The notes under the pieces are model-generated. The model saw only the letters and a list, made by a program, of their open reading frames with translations, ran no database searches and was not told where the DNA came from. Below, piece by piece: positions 14,804-21,659 of a stretch of DNA of 33,136 nucleotides (positions within the stretch are counted from its first letter, which is position 1; each line of letters begins with the position of its first letter). The stretch covers positions 1-33,136 of the forward strand of contig JAGVAP010000100.1 of the NCBI GenBank assembly GCA_020060215.1, written 5' to 3'. The position numbers were made by a program, and so were the translations under genes. The DNA is from Deltaproteobacteria bacterium. Lineage in GTDB: Bacteria > Desulfobacterota > DSM-4660 > Desulfatiglandales > HGW-15.

Positions 14804-15378
14804 GGCTTCACCGTCCTGGCCAGGGCCGAGAGAAATCTTGCGAAGAGGGTGACGCTCAGAATCGCAAATCCCAGCACCGCGAGATAGATGAAGGGGTACT
14901 TGGGGATCCACAGGTCCTGGGAGACCTCGCCGGCGGCCCTCATCTTCTCGGCGTACTGGTATGAGGCGCATGTAACCACCACCGAGAGCGCCGTGCAGAG
15001 CAGCTGCGTCACCATCTCCGCGGCCGACCTCTTTCTCTCCCCGAACTGGCTCATGATCAGATCCACCCGGACGTGGCCGTCCATGACCTCCGTATGGGCA
15101 AGGGAGAAAAAGACGACGAAGGCGAGCATGAATTCACTGAGTTCGACGGTGCCCAGGATGGAATCGTCGAAGCACTTCCGGCCGAAGACATCCGCCATGG
15201 TGAGGATCATCATCAGGAACAGGATCACGCAGGAGATCTTGTTCATGATCCCGGCCAGGGGGAACACCCATCGATCCAGGCCTTGCCTCGGGACCTCTTC
15301 ACCGACGCCAAGACCCTTCGATCCGGCCGTCCCCCTTCCTTTCGGATCGCGAGTCGGCCCTAAGGATAGATTCTTCAT
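14800..15378 (-). CDS. dctQ: TRAP transporter small permease, DctQ family
   Basis: The 192-residue protein has four membrane segments after a 35-residue hydrophilic N-terminus: GIMNKISCVILFLMMILTMA, VELSEFMLAFVVFFSLAHTE, VTQLLCTALSVVVTCASYQY and a C-terminal YLAVLGFAILSVTLFARFL. VRVDLIMSQF is the conserved cytoplasmic loop. The N-terminal extension is longer than usual, so an internal start is possible. It sits 169 nt downstream of DctP, with a stem-loop in the gap, and overlaps DctM by 4 nt. Confidence 0.92.
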   Translation of the reverse strand: MKNLSLGPTRDPKGRGTAGSKGLGVGEEVPRQGLDRWVFPLAGIMNKISCVILFLMMILTMADVFGRKCFDDSILGTVELSEFMLAFVVFFSLAHTEVMDGHVRVDLIMSQFGERKRSAAEMVTQLLCTALSVVVTCASYQYAEKMRAAGEVSQDLWIPKYPFIYLAVLGFAILSVTLFARFLSALARTVKP

Positions 15379-15421
15379 GAGATAACCATTTGGCTCTATG
15401 AAGCCGGGGGTGGATGGGGTC

Positions 15422-15464
15422 GGGCATGGGGGAACCCCCGTTCGTTTGAAAAGACCCCATGTCC
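15422..15464 (-). promoter_or_regulatory. Stem-loop between dctP and dctQ
   Basis: GGGCATGGGG (15422-15431) pairs with CCCCATGTCC (15455-15464), with a nested GGGGG/CCCCC option. Such a hairpin after DctP would stabilise the upstream mRNA and let the binding protein exceed the permease. Part of the loop (TTTGAAAAGACCCC) resembles the repeat at 16654-16825. Confidence 0.45.
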
Positions 15465-15547
15465 AACCCTGCCCCTGTTTCCGAAAGTACGGGTTTTCAG
15501 GTCATGGTTTCCCGGGTCGGTAGAACCTCCCCGGGGCCTCCACTCTG

Positions 15548-16576
15548 TTACCGGTTTTTCTCGGCTGAAGCATGGGCCGCGTCCAGGATCTTCTGGGCCG
15601 GGATCCCCTTCTGGGAGACCTCCTTGACCCAGTCGGCCTCCATGGTCTTCACCTTCTCCTTGAACTTCTGCAGCTCCGCGCCCGTGACCTTCACGATCTT
15701 GATCTTTCCCTGTTTGTTCGCCTCCTGGACGCTGTCCTGGTCATGGACGTCATAGGCCTCGGCCGCATGGAGACCCCATGGCCTGCCGCTCGCCTGTTCG
15801 ATGGCCTTCTTGGCCGAGTCCGGAAGGGAATTGAACTTCTCCTTGTTCATCACGACCGCCATGGGGGACACATAGAAATCCACTTCGGCGATGTACTTGA
15901 CGAGATCGAAAAGCCGGAAGTCCGCGAGGGCGCTGAAAGGCGTGAGCATGCCGTCGATCACCCCCTTCTGAAGGGACACCGTCAGCTCCGAGATGGGCAT
16001 GCTTACCGGGTTCGATCCCATGAGCGTGAAGGCCTTGCTCATGTAGGCCGAAGGGGAGCGCATCTTGGTCCCCTGGAGATCCTCCAGCTTCTGAATGGGC
16101 TTGGTGGCCGAATGGAACTGTCCCGGCCCGCAGGAGTAGAGCCAGAGTACTTTGTAATCCTTGAAATCCTCGGCCAGGTGCTGGTCATAGACGTCGTAGA
16201 TGACCTTGGTGGCATGGACGGCGCTGTTCACGACAAAGGGCAGATCCAGGACGGACATCCGCAGGAACCGGCCCGTCGTATAGGATGGGATGATGAATGC
16301 GATGTCCGTAATCCCCGCCTTGACCGTGTCGGGCAGTTGGGTGGGTCCTCCGAGGGCCCCGCCCGCGAAGATCTTCACGGTGACCTTCCCCCCGCTCAGC
16401 TCCTCCACCTTCTTGGCGAAAGGCTCGAAGGACTTCTTGTGCTGCACGTGCATGGGGGACATGAAATGGGCCAGCTTCAATTCAATGGCCTGTGCACCGG
16501 CGGGCTGGACGGCCGGCCCACCCAGGGAAAGGGTCAGGAACAAAGACGCGACAAAAAAGAAAAGAACTTTTTTCAT
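15548..16576 (-). CDS. dctP: TRAP transporter solute-binding protein, DctP family
   Basis: The 342-residue protein has a signal peptide (KKVLFFFVASLFLTLSLGGP, cleavage near AGAQA) and the DctP fold: IELKLAHFMSPMHVQHKKSF, VTVKIFAGGALGG, and GTKMRSPSAYMSKAF, whose Arg is the usual carboxylate-binding residue, then GVIDGMLTPFSALADF. A carboxylate ligand is therefore likely; the exact compound cannot be read. GGAGGGATCAAA before the ATG at 16576 fixes the start. The RdhA-like gene lies 263 nt upstream on the same strand, suggesting the transporter may feed it substrate. Confidence 0.95.
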   Translation of the reverse strand: MKKVLFFFVASLFLTLSLGGPAVQPAGAQAIELKLAHFMSPMHVQHKKSFEPFAKKVEELSGGKVTVKIFAGGALGGPTQLPDTVKAGITDIAFIIPSYTTGRFLRMSVLDLPFVVNSAVHATKVIYDVYDQHLAEDFKDYKVLWLYSCGPGQFHSATKPIQKLEDLQGTKMRSPSAYMSKAFTLMGSNPVSMPISELTVSLQKGVIDGMLTPFSALADFRLFDLVKYIAEVDFYVSPMAVVMNKEKFNSLPDSAKKAIEQASGRPWGLHAAEAYDVHDQDSVQEANKQGKIKIVKVTGAELQKFKEKVKTMEADWVKEVSQKGIPAQKILDAAHASAEKNR

Positions 16577-16653
16577 TTTGATCCCTCCTGCAGCTGGATG
16601 AAGTTGGACTCGAATCCTGCCTCTCGGCCGCTCACCACCGCCTCCCAGTGTGG

Positions 16654-16825
16654 TGCGACCGAAATCCCTTTGCTTGTTCCTGGGGCCGGCCATCGACCGG
16701 CTACATGGAATCGACTGATGGGAACCGCCGCCCGACAGGGTACCCTTTCCGCATGCGCTTTCCCCCAATGCTCCTCGTTCTTGAAAAAAGACCCCCCATG
16801 GTCAGCCCTTCACGAAACGATTGGA
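16654..16825. repeat. Interspersed repeat copy B with internal insertion
   Basis: The left end (CGACCGAAATCCCTTTGCTT, then CCTGGGGCCGGCCAT) and right end (CCCCCATGGTCAGCCC) match copy A at 11694-11757. Copy B has about 90 extra bases where copy A has its AAAAAA loop. It fills most of the gap between the RdhA-like stop and the dctP start (16577-16839). Confidence 0.65.
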
Positions 16826-16839
16826 CCCACTACGGCTGG

Positions 16840-18300
16840 CTAGTGCTTCCCGTTGAACCGCACCCAGTCCGGCGGAGACTTCGGCCTGGGTTTCCCCCCG
16901 TAGAAGATGTCGTCCATGATGGAAAAGACGCGTCTCGCAAGGCGGTTCCGGGTAATGAGGGCGACGATGATCTTGTGGGGGAACGTCCTTGCATGGCTCC
17001 AGGGGCATACCCGCATGCAGACATTGCAGTCGGTCCCGACTTTCCCCCAGTAGTCGAAGCAGGTCTCCTCGTTCAACTTCCACCGCAGGGTCCCGTTGAC
17101 CACGGTCTGCCCTTCCCGCGGGATGGATCCCGACGGACAGCAGACCGCGCACTTTTTGCAGAAATCGCAAAAATCCTCCACCCCTATGTCCACGGGCCTG
17201 TCGGGGACGAGCGGGAGATCGGTCATGACGGCGCTCAGCCTCACCCTGGGGCCCAGCTCCCTGGTGATCAGGTAACCCATCCGACCGAGTTCCCCCAGCC
17301 CGGCATCGATCGCCAGGGGGACCATCAGCCCGTCGTAGTGCCTCAGGTGGTTCGCCGTGGCCGAATACCCCAGGTTCGCGATGAAGGCGGCCACCTGTGT
17401 GCTGATGTACGCCCCCCTGGCATAGTTGTTCATGCTCTCCACCGTCGTGGGGGTGTGCGGCCCGGATCCGATCATGTCCAGGGACATCTCCTCTGCGAGC
17501 ATGACCGCATATCGGTGGCCGAGGCTGATCTCTTTCCCCCAATCCTCCCAGTTCTCGTGAAAGATCTCCCCCCGACGGGAGTAGATCCAGAGCGGGTCGA
17601 TCTCCGTGATCCCCACCAGGGCGGCCCCGAGGTGCAGTGCGTACCCTTTCACCCGCCGGGTCGCCTCATCCGGCTCAAGGGAGACCCTCTTTCCCTTCAA
17701 CTTCTCCCGGAGATGGAAGTGGGGCTGAGGATCGGTCTTCTCGGGGGTCGACAGGTACATGCACATGGTCTGCGAGGCCAGCATCATGGCCACGTTGGCC
17801 TCCTCGTTCGGCCTGTCGATCACGCCGGGATGTCCGATGGGGCCCCCCCTTCCCCGGCGCCGCTCGTCGAACTCCCGAAGCTCCGGGCGCTCTCCATAGA
17901 AAAGCTCGTACTCTCTCGAACCCGGCCGAAGGGAACGGTTCCTTGCAAAGACCTGAGCCCTTTCATCGTGGCGGGTGACTTCCCCTTGGATGCGCCCCCG
18001 GCTGCCCTGCAGGGCCCTGGGGTTTGCTTCGCTCCTCTTGAGCAACACGAGTGCAGCCGCACCTGCCGCAACGTACCCGGCGATGAGCAGAACCAGGCCC
18101 GCCGGCGTATGAAAAAACCCCTTGAGCGAAAGCACCAGGACGAGGAGCAGCACCGCCGCCATCCCCAGGAATTGAAGTCCCGCAAGCAGGGAAGCCCTTC
18201 GCTCCCCTTCCCATATGCTGGAGACGAAGAACGCCAGCCCGATGAATGCCTGCGCGGCAAGGCCGATCAGGGCGATGAGCACTAGGAGGGAGATCAGCAT
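16840..18300 (-). CDS. Reductive-dehalogenase-family protein with N-terminal membrane anchor
   Basis: The 486-residue protein has three membrane helices (about residues 3-28, 36-60, 66-88) followed by a basic segment (LLKRSEANPRALQGSRGR), predicting a cytoplasmic catalytic part. The core matches RdhA: GYSATANHLRHYDGLMVPLA, IDAGLGELGRMGYLITRELG and VMTDLPLVPDRPVD. Two [4Fe-4S] sites follow: C-x2-C-x2-C-x3-C-P (CDFCKKCAVCCP) and C-x2-C-x3-C-P (CNVCMRVCPW) with an upstream Cys in CFDYWG. RdhA enzymes use cobamide to remove halogen from organic compounds. It lacks the twin-arginine signal of respiratory RdhA, and no rdhB is next to it. The QueG relative is excluded by the GELGR and TDLPL motifs. 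FadR-type regulator upstream, TRAP genes downstream. Confidence 0.85.
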   Translation of the reverse strand: MLISLLVLIALIGLAAQAFIGLAFFVSSIWEGERRASLLAGLQFLGMAAVLLLVLVLSLKGFFHTPAGLVLLIAGYVAAGAAALVLLKRSEANPRALQGSRGRIQGEVTRHDERAQVFARNRSLRPGSREYELFYGERPELREFDERRRGRGGPIGHPGVIDRPNEEANVAMMLASQTMCMYLSTPEKTDPQPHFHLREKLKGKRVSLEPDEATRRVKGYALHLGAALVGITEIDPLWIYSRRGEIFHENWEDWGKEISLGHRYAVMLAEEMSLDMIGSGPHTPTTVESMNNYARGAYISTQVAAFIANLGYSATANHLRHYDGLMVPLAIDAGLGELGRMGYLITRELGPRVRLSAVMTDLPLVPDRPVDIGVEDFCDFCKKCAVCCPSGSIPREGQTVVNGTLRWKLNEETCFDYWGKVGTDCNVCMRVCPWSHARTFPHKIIVALITRNRLARRVFSIMDDIFYGGKPRPKSPPDWVRFNGKH

Positions 18301-18447
18301 GTCCTTTTCCGTCGAGGCGGGAGCCCGGCAAGCGATCGCGCCCGGAACAGCCCGGGTCCCGCGGGCGTATCGAAGGTGTTTACGGGTCGGCCGAGGGTCT
18401 CAGGATCGTACCCCGGAGTCCATTTCGCCTGGAGCTAGAAGACGTTC

Positions 18448-19146
18448 CTACTTTTCTTTGAAGCTCTTGAGTTTCTCCTTCACATCGAGGATGTCTTCCC
18501 TCATGAGCCTTTCCGATTCATGCCCTTTTCTTCTCTTGATGAGATGAAAGATTCTTTCGTGGGTCTCATGGAAGTGTCTTTCCAGGGCGGACTCGAAGAA
18601 GTCCTGCGAGCTCTCGATCAGGAGATCGAAGACGGCCTCCAGCAGGACGGAGAAGAGCGGGTTACCCGATGCCCTGGCCAGCAGGAGGTGGAAATTGAGG
18701 TTGTTCCTCTTGAGGATGACCGGATCGTCGAGGTGGGCTGCGGAGTCCCGGATCACCTGCTCCAGTCCCACGATGTCCTTCTTCTTGGCGTGGAGGGCGG
18801 CCTCCCTGGCGATGAAGGGCTCGATCAGGAGACGGACGTCGAAAAGGTGATCGATCGAGACCTCTCCCCTGGCCACCATGTTTTTCAAGGTCTTCCGGAA
18901 GGGGGCGTGGTATCGATCGGAAACGAAAATCCCTCCCGCCGGGCCTTTCTTGACCCTGACCAGTCCCGAGATCTCCAGGATCCTCAGCGCTTCCCGGACC
19001 ACGGTCCGGCTCACCTGGAACTCGCTGGCGAGTTCCTGCTCGCTGGGAAGGTTGGTGCCGGTCTTCAGCCGTTCCTGGACGATCCTGTCCTGGATGAGAT
19101 CCGCAATCTGATCGGAGTACCTCTTCTTCTTCAGGGGACTGAACAT
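18448..19146 (-). CDS. GntR-family regulator, FadR (FCD) subfamily
   Basis: The 232-residue protein has an N-terminal winged helix (IADLIQDRIVQERLKTGTNL, PSEQELASEFQVSRTVVREA, LRILEISGLVRVKKGPAGGI) and an all-helical FCD ligand domain with metal-binding candidates in FDVRLLIEPFIAREAA, NNLNFHLLLARASGN and HFHETHERI. FCD regulators sense organic acids and commonly control catabolism and uptake of that acid. It is first in the minus-strand block and 147 nt upstream of the RdhA-like gene, so it probably controls that gene and the TRAP genes. GTCTT-CAC-AAGAC at 19161-19173, just before its start, is a possible operator. No strong Shine-Dalgarno is seen. Confidence 0.93.
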   Translation of the reverse strand: MFSPLKKKRYSDQIADLIQDRIVQERLKTGTNLPSEQELASEFQVSRTVVREALRILEISGLVRVKKGPAGGIFVSDRYHAPFRKTLKNMVARGEVSIDHLFDVRLLIEPFIAREAALHAKKKDIVGLEQVIRDSAAHLDDPVILKRNNLNFHLLLARASGNPLFSVLLEAVFDLLIESSQDFFESALERHFHETHERIFHLIKRRKGHESERLMREDILDVKEKLKSFKEK

Positions 19147-19160
19147 GGCATGCCCGTCCG

Positions 19161-19281
19161 GTCTTCACAAGACGATCGGCCGGAGAAACCTTCTCCGCCG
19201 TGAGGCCCGGCTGTCGTTGGGTTTCCCAATCGCAATAGATCAGACTTATATCCCGTATCATCTCCCTCCCTCCGATGTCAA
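19161..19281 (-). promoter_or_regulatory. Candidate promoter and operator of the FadR-type gene
   Basis: On the minus strand TTGACA (19276-19281) with a 16-bp spacer leads to a weak GATACG (19254-19259). Two short palindromes follow: TTGGG-TTT-CCCAA (19219-19231) and GTCTT-CAC-AAGAC (19161-19173). The remainder of 19147-19423 up to the GNAT gene shows nothing else. Confidence 0.35.
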
Positions 19282-19423
19282 CACGGAAGAGAATCCCCGC
19301 ACCGGTTTCTTTGTAATGAAAAACCGGAGAGGTTTGTGCTATGAAATCATTTCTGGCGCCGCTCCGGAGCGGGTCATCCACCCGGGACGGCCTCTGAAAC
19401 GCACTGCTCCGCCGGAGGTTCGC

Positions 19424-19903
19424 ATGGAGACCAGAGGATATTACCCGGGTGTCGTGGGGAAGGTGATCGAGCTCCATGCCGCCTATTACCACGAGCACTG
19501 GGGCTTTGACGGGTCGTTTGAGACCCAGGTCGGCCGGGAGCTCTCCGACTTTATACGAGGTTTCCGGGAAGGAAAAGATTTCTTCCGCGCGGCCCTCGTG
19601 GACCGGGACTTCGCCGGAGCGCTTGCCGTTGACGCAGGGCACGACCCTGAACGAGGGGTCCGGTTCCGATGGTTCATCGTCGACCCCCGGTTCCAGGGAA
19701 GAGGGATCGGAACCGGACTCCTGGAGCAGGCCATGGGTTTCTGCACGGCCGCGGGTTACAGAACGGCCTACCTCTGGACCTTCCGGGGATTGGACACCGC
19801 CCGGAGGTTGTATGAGCGGGCGGGATTTCGTCTGGTCGAGGAGAAACCCGTCGACCAGTGGGACCGCCGTATCCTGGAGCAGAGATTCGAGGCGCTCCTT
19901 TGA
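19424..19903 (+). CDS. GNAT-family N-acetyltransferase
   Basis: The 159-residue protein has the GNAT acetyl-CoA loop FIVDPRFQGRGIGTGLLEQA (Q/R-x-x-G-x-G) and the C-terminal RTAYLWTFRGLDTARRLYER-AGF segment. The N-terminus (VIELHAAYYHEHWGFDGSFE) closely resembles the acetyltransferase half of MarR-GNAT fusion proteins, here without the MarR part. The substrate is unknown. The ATG at 19424 has GGAGG seven bases upstream; open sequence upstream of it is not family-like. It is divergent from the FadR-type gene. Confidence 0.92.
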   Translation: METRGYYPGVVGKVIELHAAYYHEHWGFDGSFETQVGRELSDFIRGFREGKDFFRAALVDRDFAGALAVDAGHDPERGVRFRWFIVDPRFQGRGIGTGLLEQAMGFCTAAGYRTAYLWTFRGLDTARRLYERAGFRLVEEKPVDQWDRRILEQRFEALL

Positions 19904-19982
19904 CAGGAGCCTGTTGACAAACCCCGCAAAGACGATATATTCGAAGTCACTTCGTTGAGATCTTTTGGAAAGGGGGTATCCT

Positions 19983-20147
19983 ATGCCGACTTATGAATTC
20001 AAGTGCGAGAAGTGCAGCAAGAAATTCACTCTGATCATGCCGGTATCGGAATACGACAGGAAGAGCTTCAGATGCCCCAAGTGCAAGAGCACGAAAGTGA
20101 AGCAGCAGATCACGTCCTTTCAGGTGACCACGTCCAAGAAGAGCTGA
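19983..20147 (+). CDS. FmdB-family zinc-ribbon protein
   Basis: A 54-residue protein starting PTYEFKCEKCSKKFTLIMPV and continuing FRCPKCKSTKVKQQITSF. The two Cys pairs (CEKC, CPKC) build the FmdB/CxxC zinc ribbon. The family's role is regulatory or structural and poorly defined. GGAAAGGGGGTATCC precedes the ATG at 19983. It leads a plus-strand run through a second zinc-ribbon gene, queD, kdsB and recJ with short gaps, probably one operon. Confidence 0.9.
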   Translation: MPTYEFKCEKCSKKFTLIMPVSEYDRKSFRCPKCKSTKVKQQITSFQVTTSKKS

Positions 20148-20155
20148 GATCGTTC

Positions 20156-20428
20156 ATGGAATGTCCATACTGTCGTAAGGAAATCACGGGCAAGAAGTGC
20201 GTTGCCTGCGGGACGGAGCTCCCGAGCCAGGCCCGTTTCTGCATGGAGTGCGGGGTGATGGTTTCAGGGGAAGGGGCGGGCCCCGCCGCAGCCGCCGATC
20301 AGGATGAAGGACTGGACCTGGAAGACAGGGTCCTCTGTCCTGACGGGACCTGCACGGGCATCATTGTGGAGGGCCGGTGCACGGAGTGCGGCCGGCCTTA
20401 TCCCGCGCAGGGTCCATCCGGGCAGTAA
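20156..20428 (+). CDS. Small double zinc-ribbon protein
   Basis: The 90-residue protein has an N-terminal zinc ribbon of four Cys pairs (CPYCRKEITGKKCVACG, ARFCMECG) and a C-terminal Cys cluster (CPDGTCTGIIVEGRCTECG), separated by an acidic Ala-rich linker. This is the general double-zinc-ribbon layout used in protein-protein or nucleic-acid contacts; no specific function can be assigned. The ATG at 20156 is 8 nt after the FmdB-like stop, with only a weak Shine-Dalgarno. The stop is followed at once by AAGGAGG serving queD. Confidence 0.75.
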   Translation: MECPYCRKEITGKKCVACGTELPSQARFCMECGVMVSGEGAGPAAAADQDEGLDLEDRVLCPDGTCTGIIVEGRCTECGRPYPAQGPSGQ

Positions 20429-20444
20429 GGAGGGTGCAGCGGTC

Positions 20445-20816
20445 GTGTTCGAACTAAAGGTGGTTTCCCATTTTGCCGCGGCCCATCAACTGACCGAGAT
20501 CGGCGGCCCCTGCGAAAGGCTGCACGGGCACAACTGGAAGATCGAGGTCTACGCCAGGGGCCGGGAGGTCGGAGAAGACGGGCTCCTCATCGACTTCAAG
20601 AAGCTCAAGAACGCAACGGAGAAGGTTCTTGGGGAGCTCGATCACCGGTTCCTCAATGAGCTCCAGCCGTTCCAGGGCGAGAGCCCGTCCTCCGAGAACA
20701 TTGCCAGATACATCTGCCGATCCCTTGTGCGGGATGTGAACAGCGACCGTGTCAAGGTGGACAGAGTGACGGCCTGGGAGTCTGACTCGGCCTGTGCCAC
20801 CTACATCATGGATTGA
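20445..20816 (+). CDS. queD: 6-carboxy-tetrahydropterin synthase
   Basis: The 123-residue protein is full length for QueD, which converts dihydroneopterin triphosphate to 6-carboxytetrahydropterin in queuosine and 7-deazaguanine synthesis. Seen are the zinc ligands (His in SHFAAAHQL and both His in LHGHNW), the catalytic Cys in GPCERLHGHNW, a LDHRFLNEL helix and the terminal TAWESDSACATY with its conserved Glu. The GTG start at 20445 is 11-12 bases after AAGGAGG. It lies 16 nt after the zinc-ribbon gene and 24 nt before kdsB. Confidence 0.94.
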   Translation: MFELKVVSHFAAAHQLTEIGGPCERLHGHNWKIEVYARGREVGEDGLLIDFKKLKNATEKVLGELDHRFLNELQPFQGESPSSENIARYICRSLVRDVNSDRVKVDRVTAWESDSACATYIMD

Positions 20817-20840
20817 TCTCCACGAGAGCCCCCTCGCCGC

Positions 20841-21653
20841 ATGGATATCGTCGCCTTTATACCCGCCCGCCTCAATTCGACCCGATTTCCCGGGAAGCCG
20901 CTGGCCCTGATTGCCGGCAGGCCCATGATCCAGCACGTCTATCTCTGCACCCGGGCATGCGCGGACGTCTCCGAGGTCTTCGTGGCGACCGACGATGAAT
21001 CGATCGCCTCGTGCGTCCGCGGATTCGGAGGAAAGGCGATCCTGACCTCGGAGGTGAACGCCTCCGGGACCGATCGTACTGCCGAAGCGGCCCTGAAGCT
21101 CGGTCTCGGGCAGGAGGATGTGGTGGTCAACGTCCAGGGAGACCAGCCCTTTTTCAACCCGCTCCTCATCACCCAGATGGTTGCTCCTCTCCTCCGGGAC
21201 AGCAGCATCCCCATGAGCACCCTCATCTGTCCCATGTCCGATCCGCGCGAGGTGAACGACCCCAATTGTGTGAAGGTCGTCACCGACCGCAACGGCTACG
21301 CCCTCTTTTTCTCCCGCTCACCCATTCCGTTCTTCCGCGATACCCCGGCAGGACAGACCTATTTCAAGCACCTCGGGTTCTATGCCTACCGAAGGGGTTT
21401 TCTGGCCGCCTTCGCGGCTCTTCCGCCGGGGGTGCTGGAGTCCGCCGAGAAGCTGGAGCAGCTCAGGGCCTTGGAGAACGGCTATCGCATCAAGGTGGTG
21501 GAGACCAGTCTGGATTCCATCGAGGTGGATACCCGCGCCGACATCGAGAGGGTCGAAGCGCTTATGGCCGGTTCGCGGAACGCGGATCCTCTGTCTACCG
21601 GAAAGCTGGAGCGTTCCCCCATGCCGCCCGAACCGGTGAGCAAAAGGACATGA
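20841..21653 (+). CDS. kdsB: 3-deoxy-manno-octulosonate cytidylyltransferase
   Basis: The 270-residue protein activates KDO with CTP for lipopolysaccharide assembly. The N-terminal VAFIPARLNSTRFPGKPLAL is the nucleotide-binding signature, followed by EVFVATDDESI, NVQGDQPFFNP (metal and CTP contacts), FSRSPIPFFRD, HLGFYAYRRGFL and EKLEQLRALENGYRIKVVET. About 20 extra residues trail beyond the usual end (GKLERSPMPPEPVSKRT). The gene marks the organism as having an LPS outer membrane. It is 6 nt ahead of recJ. Confidence 0.96.
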   Translation: MDIVAFIPARLNSTRFPGKPLALIAGRPMIQHVYLCTRACADVSEVFVATDDESIASCVRGFGGKAILTSEVNASGTDRTAEAALKLGLGQEDVVVNVQGDQPFFNPLLITQMVAPLLRDSSIPMSTLICPMSDPREVNDPNCVKVVTDRNGYALFFSRSPIPFFRDTPAGQTYFKHLGFYAYRRGFLAAFAALPPGVLESAEKLEQLRALENGYRIKVVETSLDSIEVDTRADIERVEALMAGSRNADPLSTGKLERSPMPPEPVSKRT

Positions 21654-21659
21654 GCTTCC

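Noticed and set aside
16577..16768. N-terminal extension of DctP upstream of 16576
   Set aside because: It translates repeat copy B, while a strong Shine-Dalgarno and signal peptide mark 16576 as the start.
16840..18300. Epoxyqueuosine reductase (QueG) identity for the RdhA-like protein
   Set aside because: The GELGR and TDLPL motifs, the length and the N-terminal membrane helices fit RdhA rather than QueG, despite shared Fe-S motifs.
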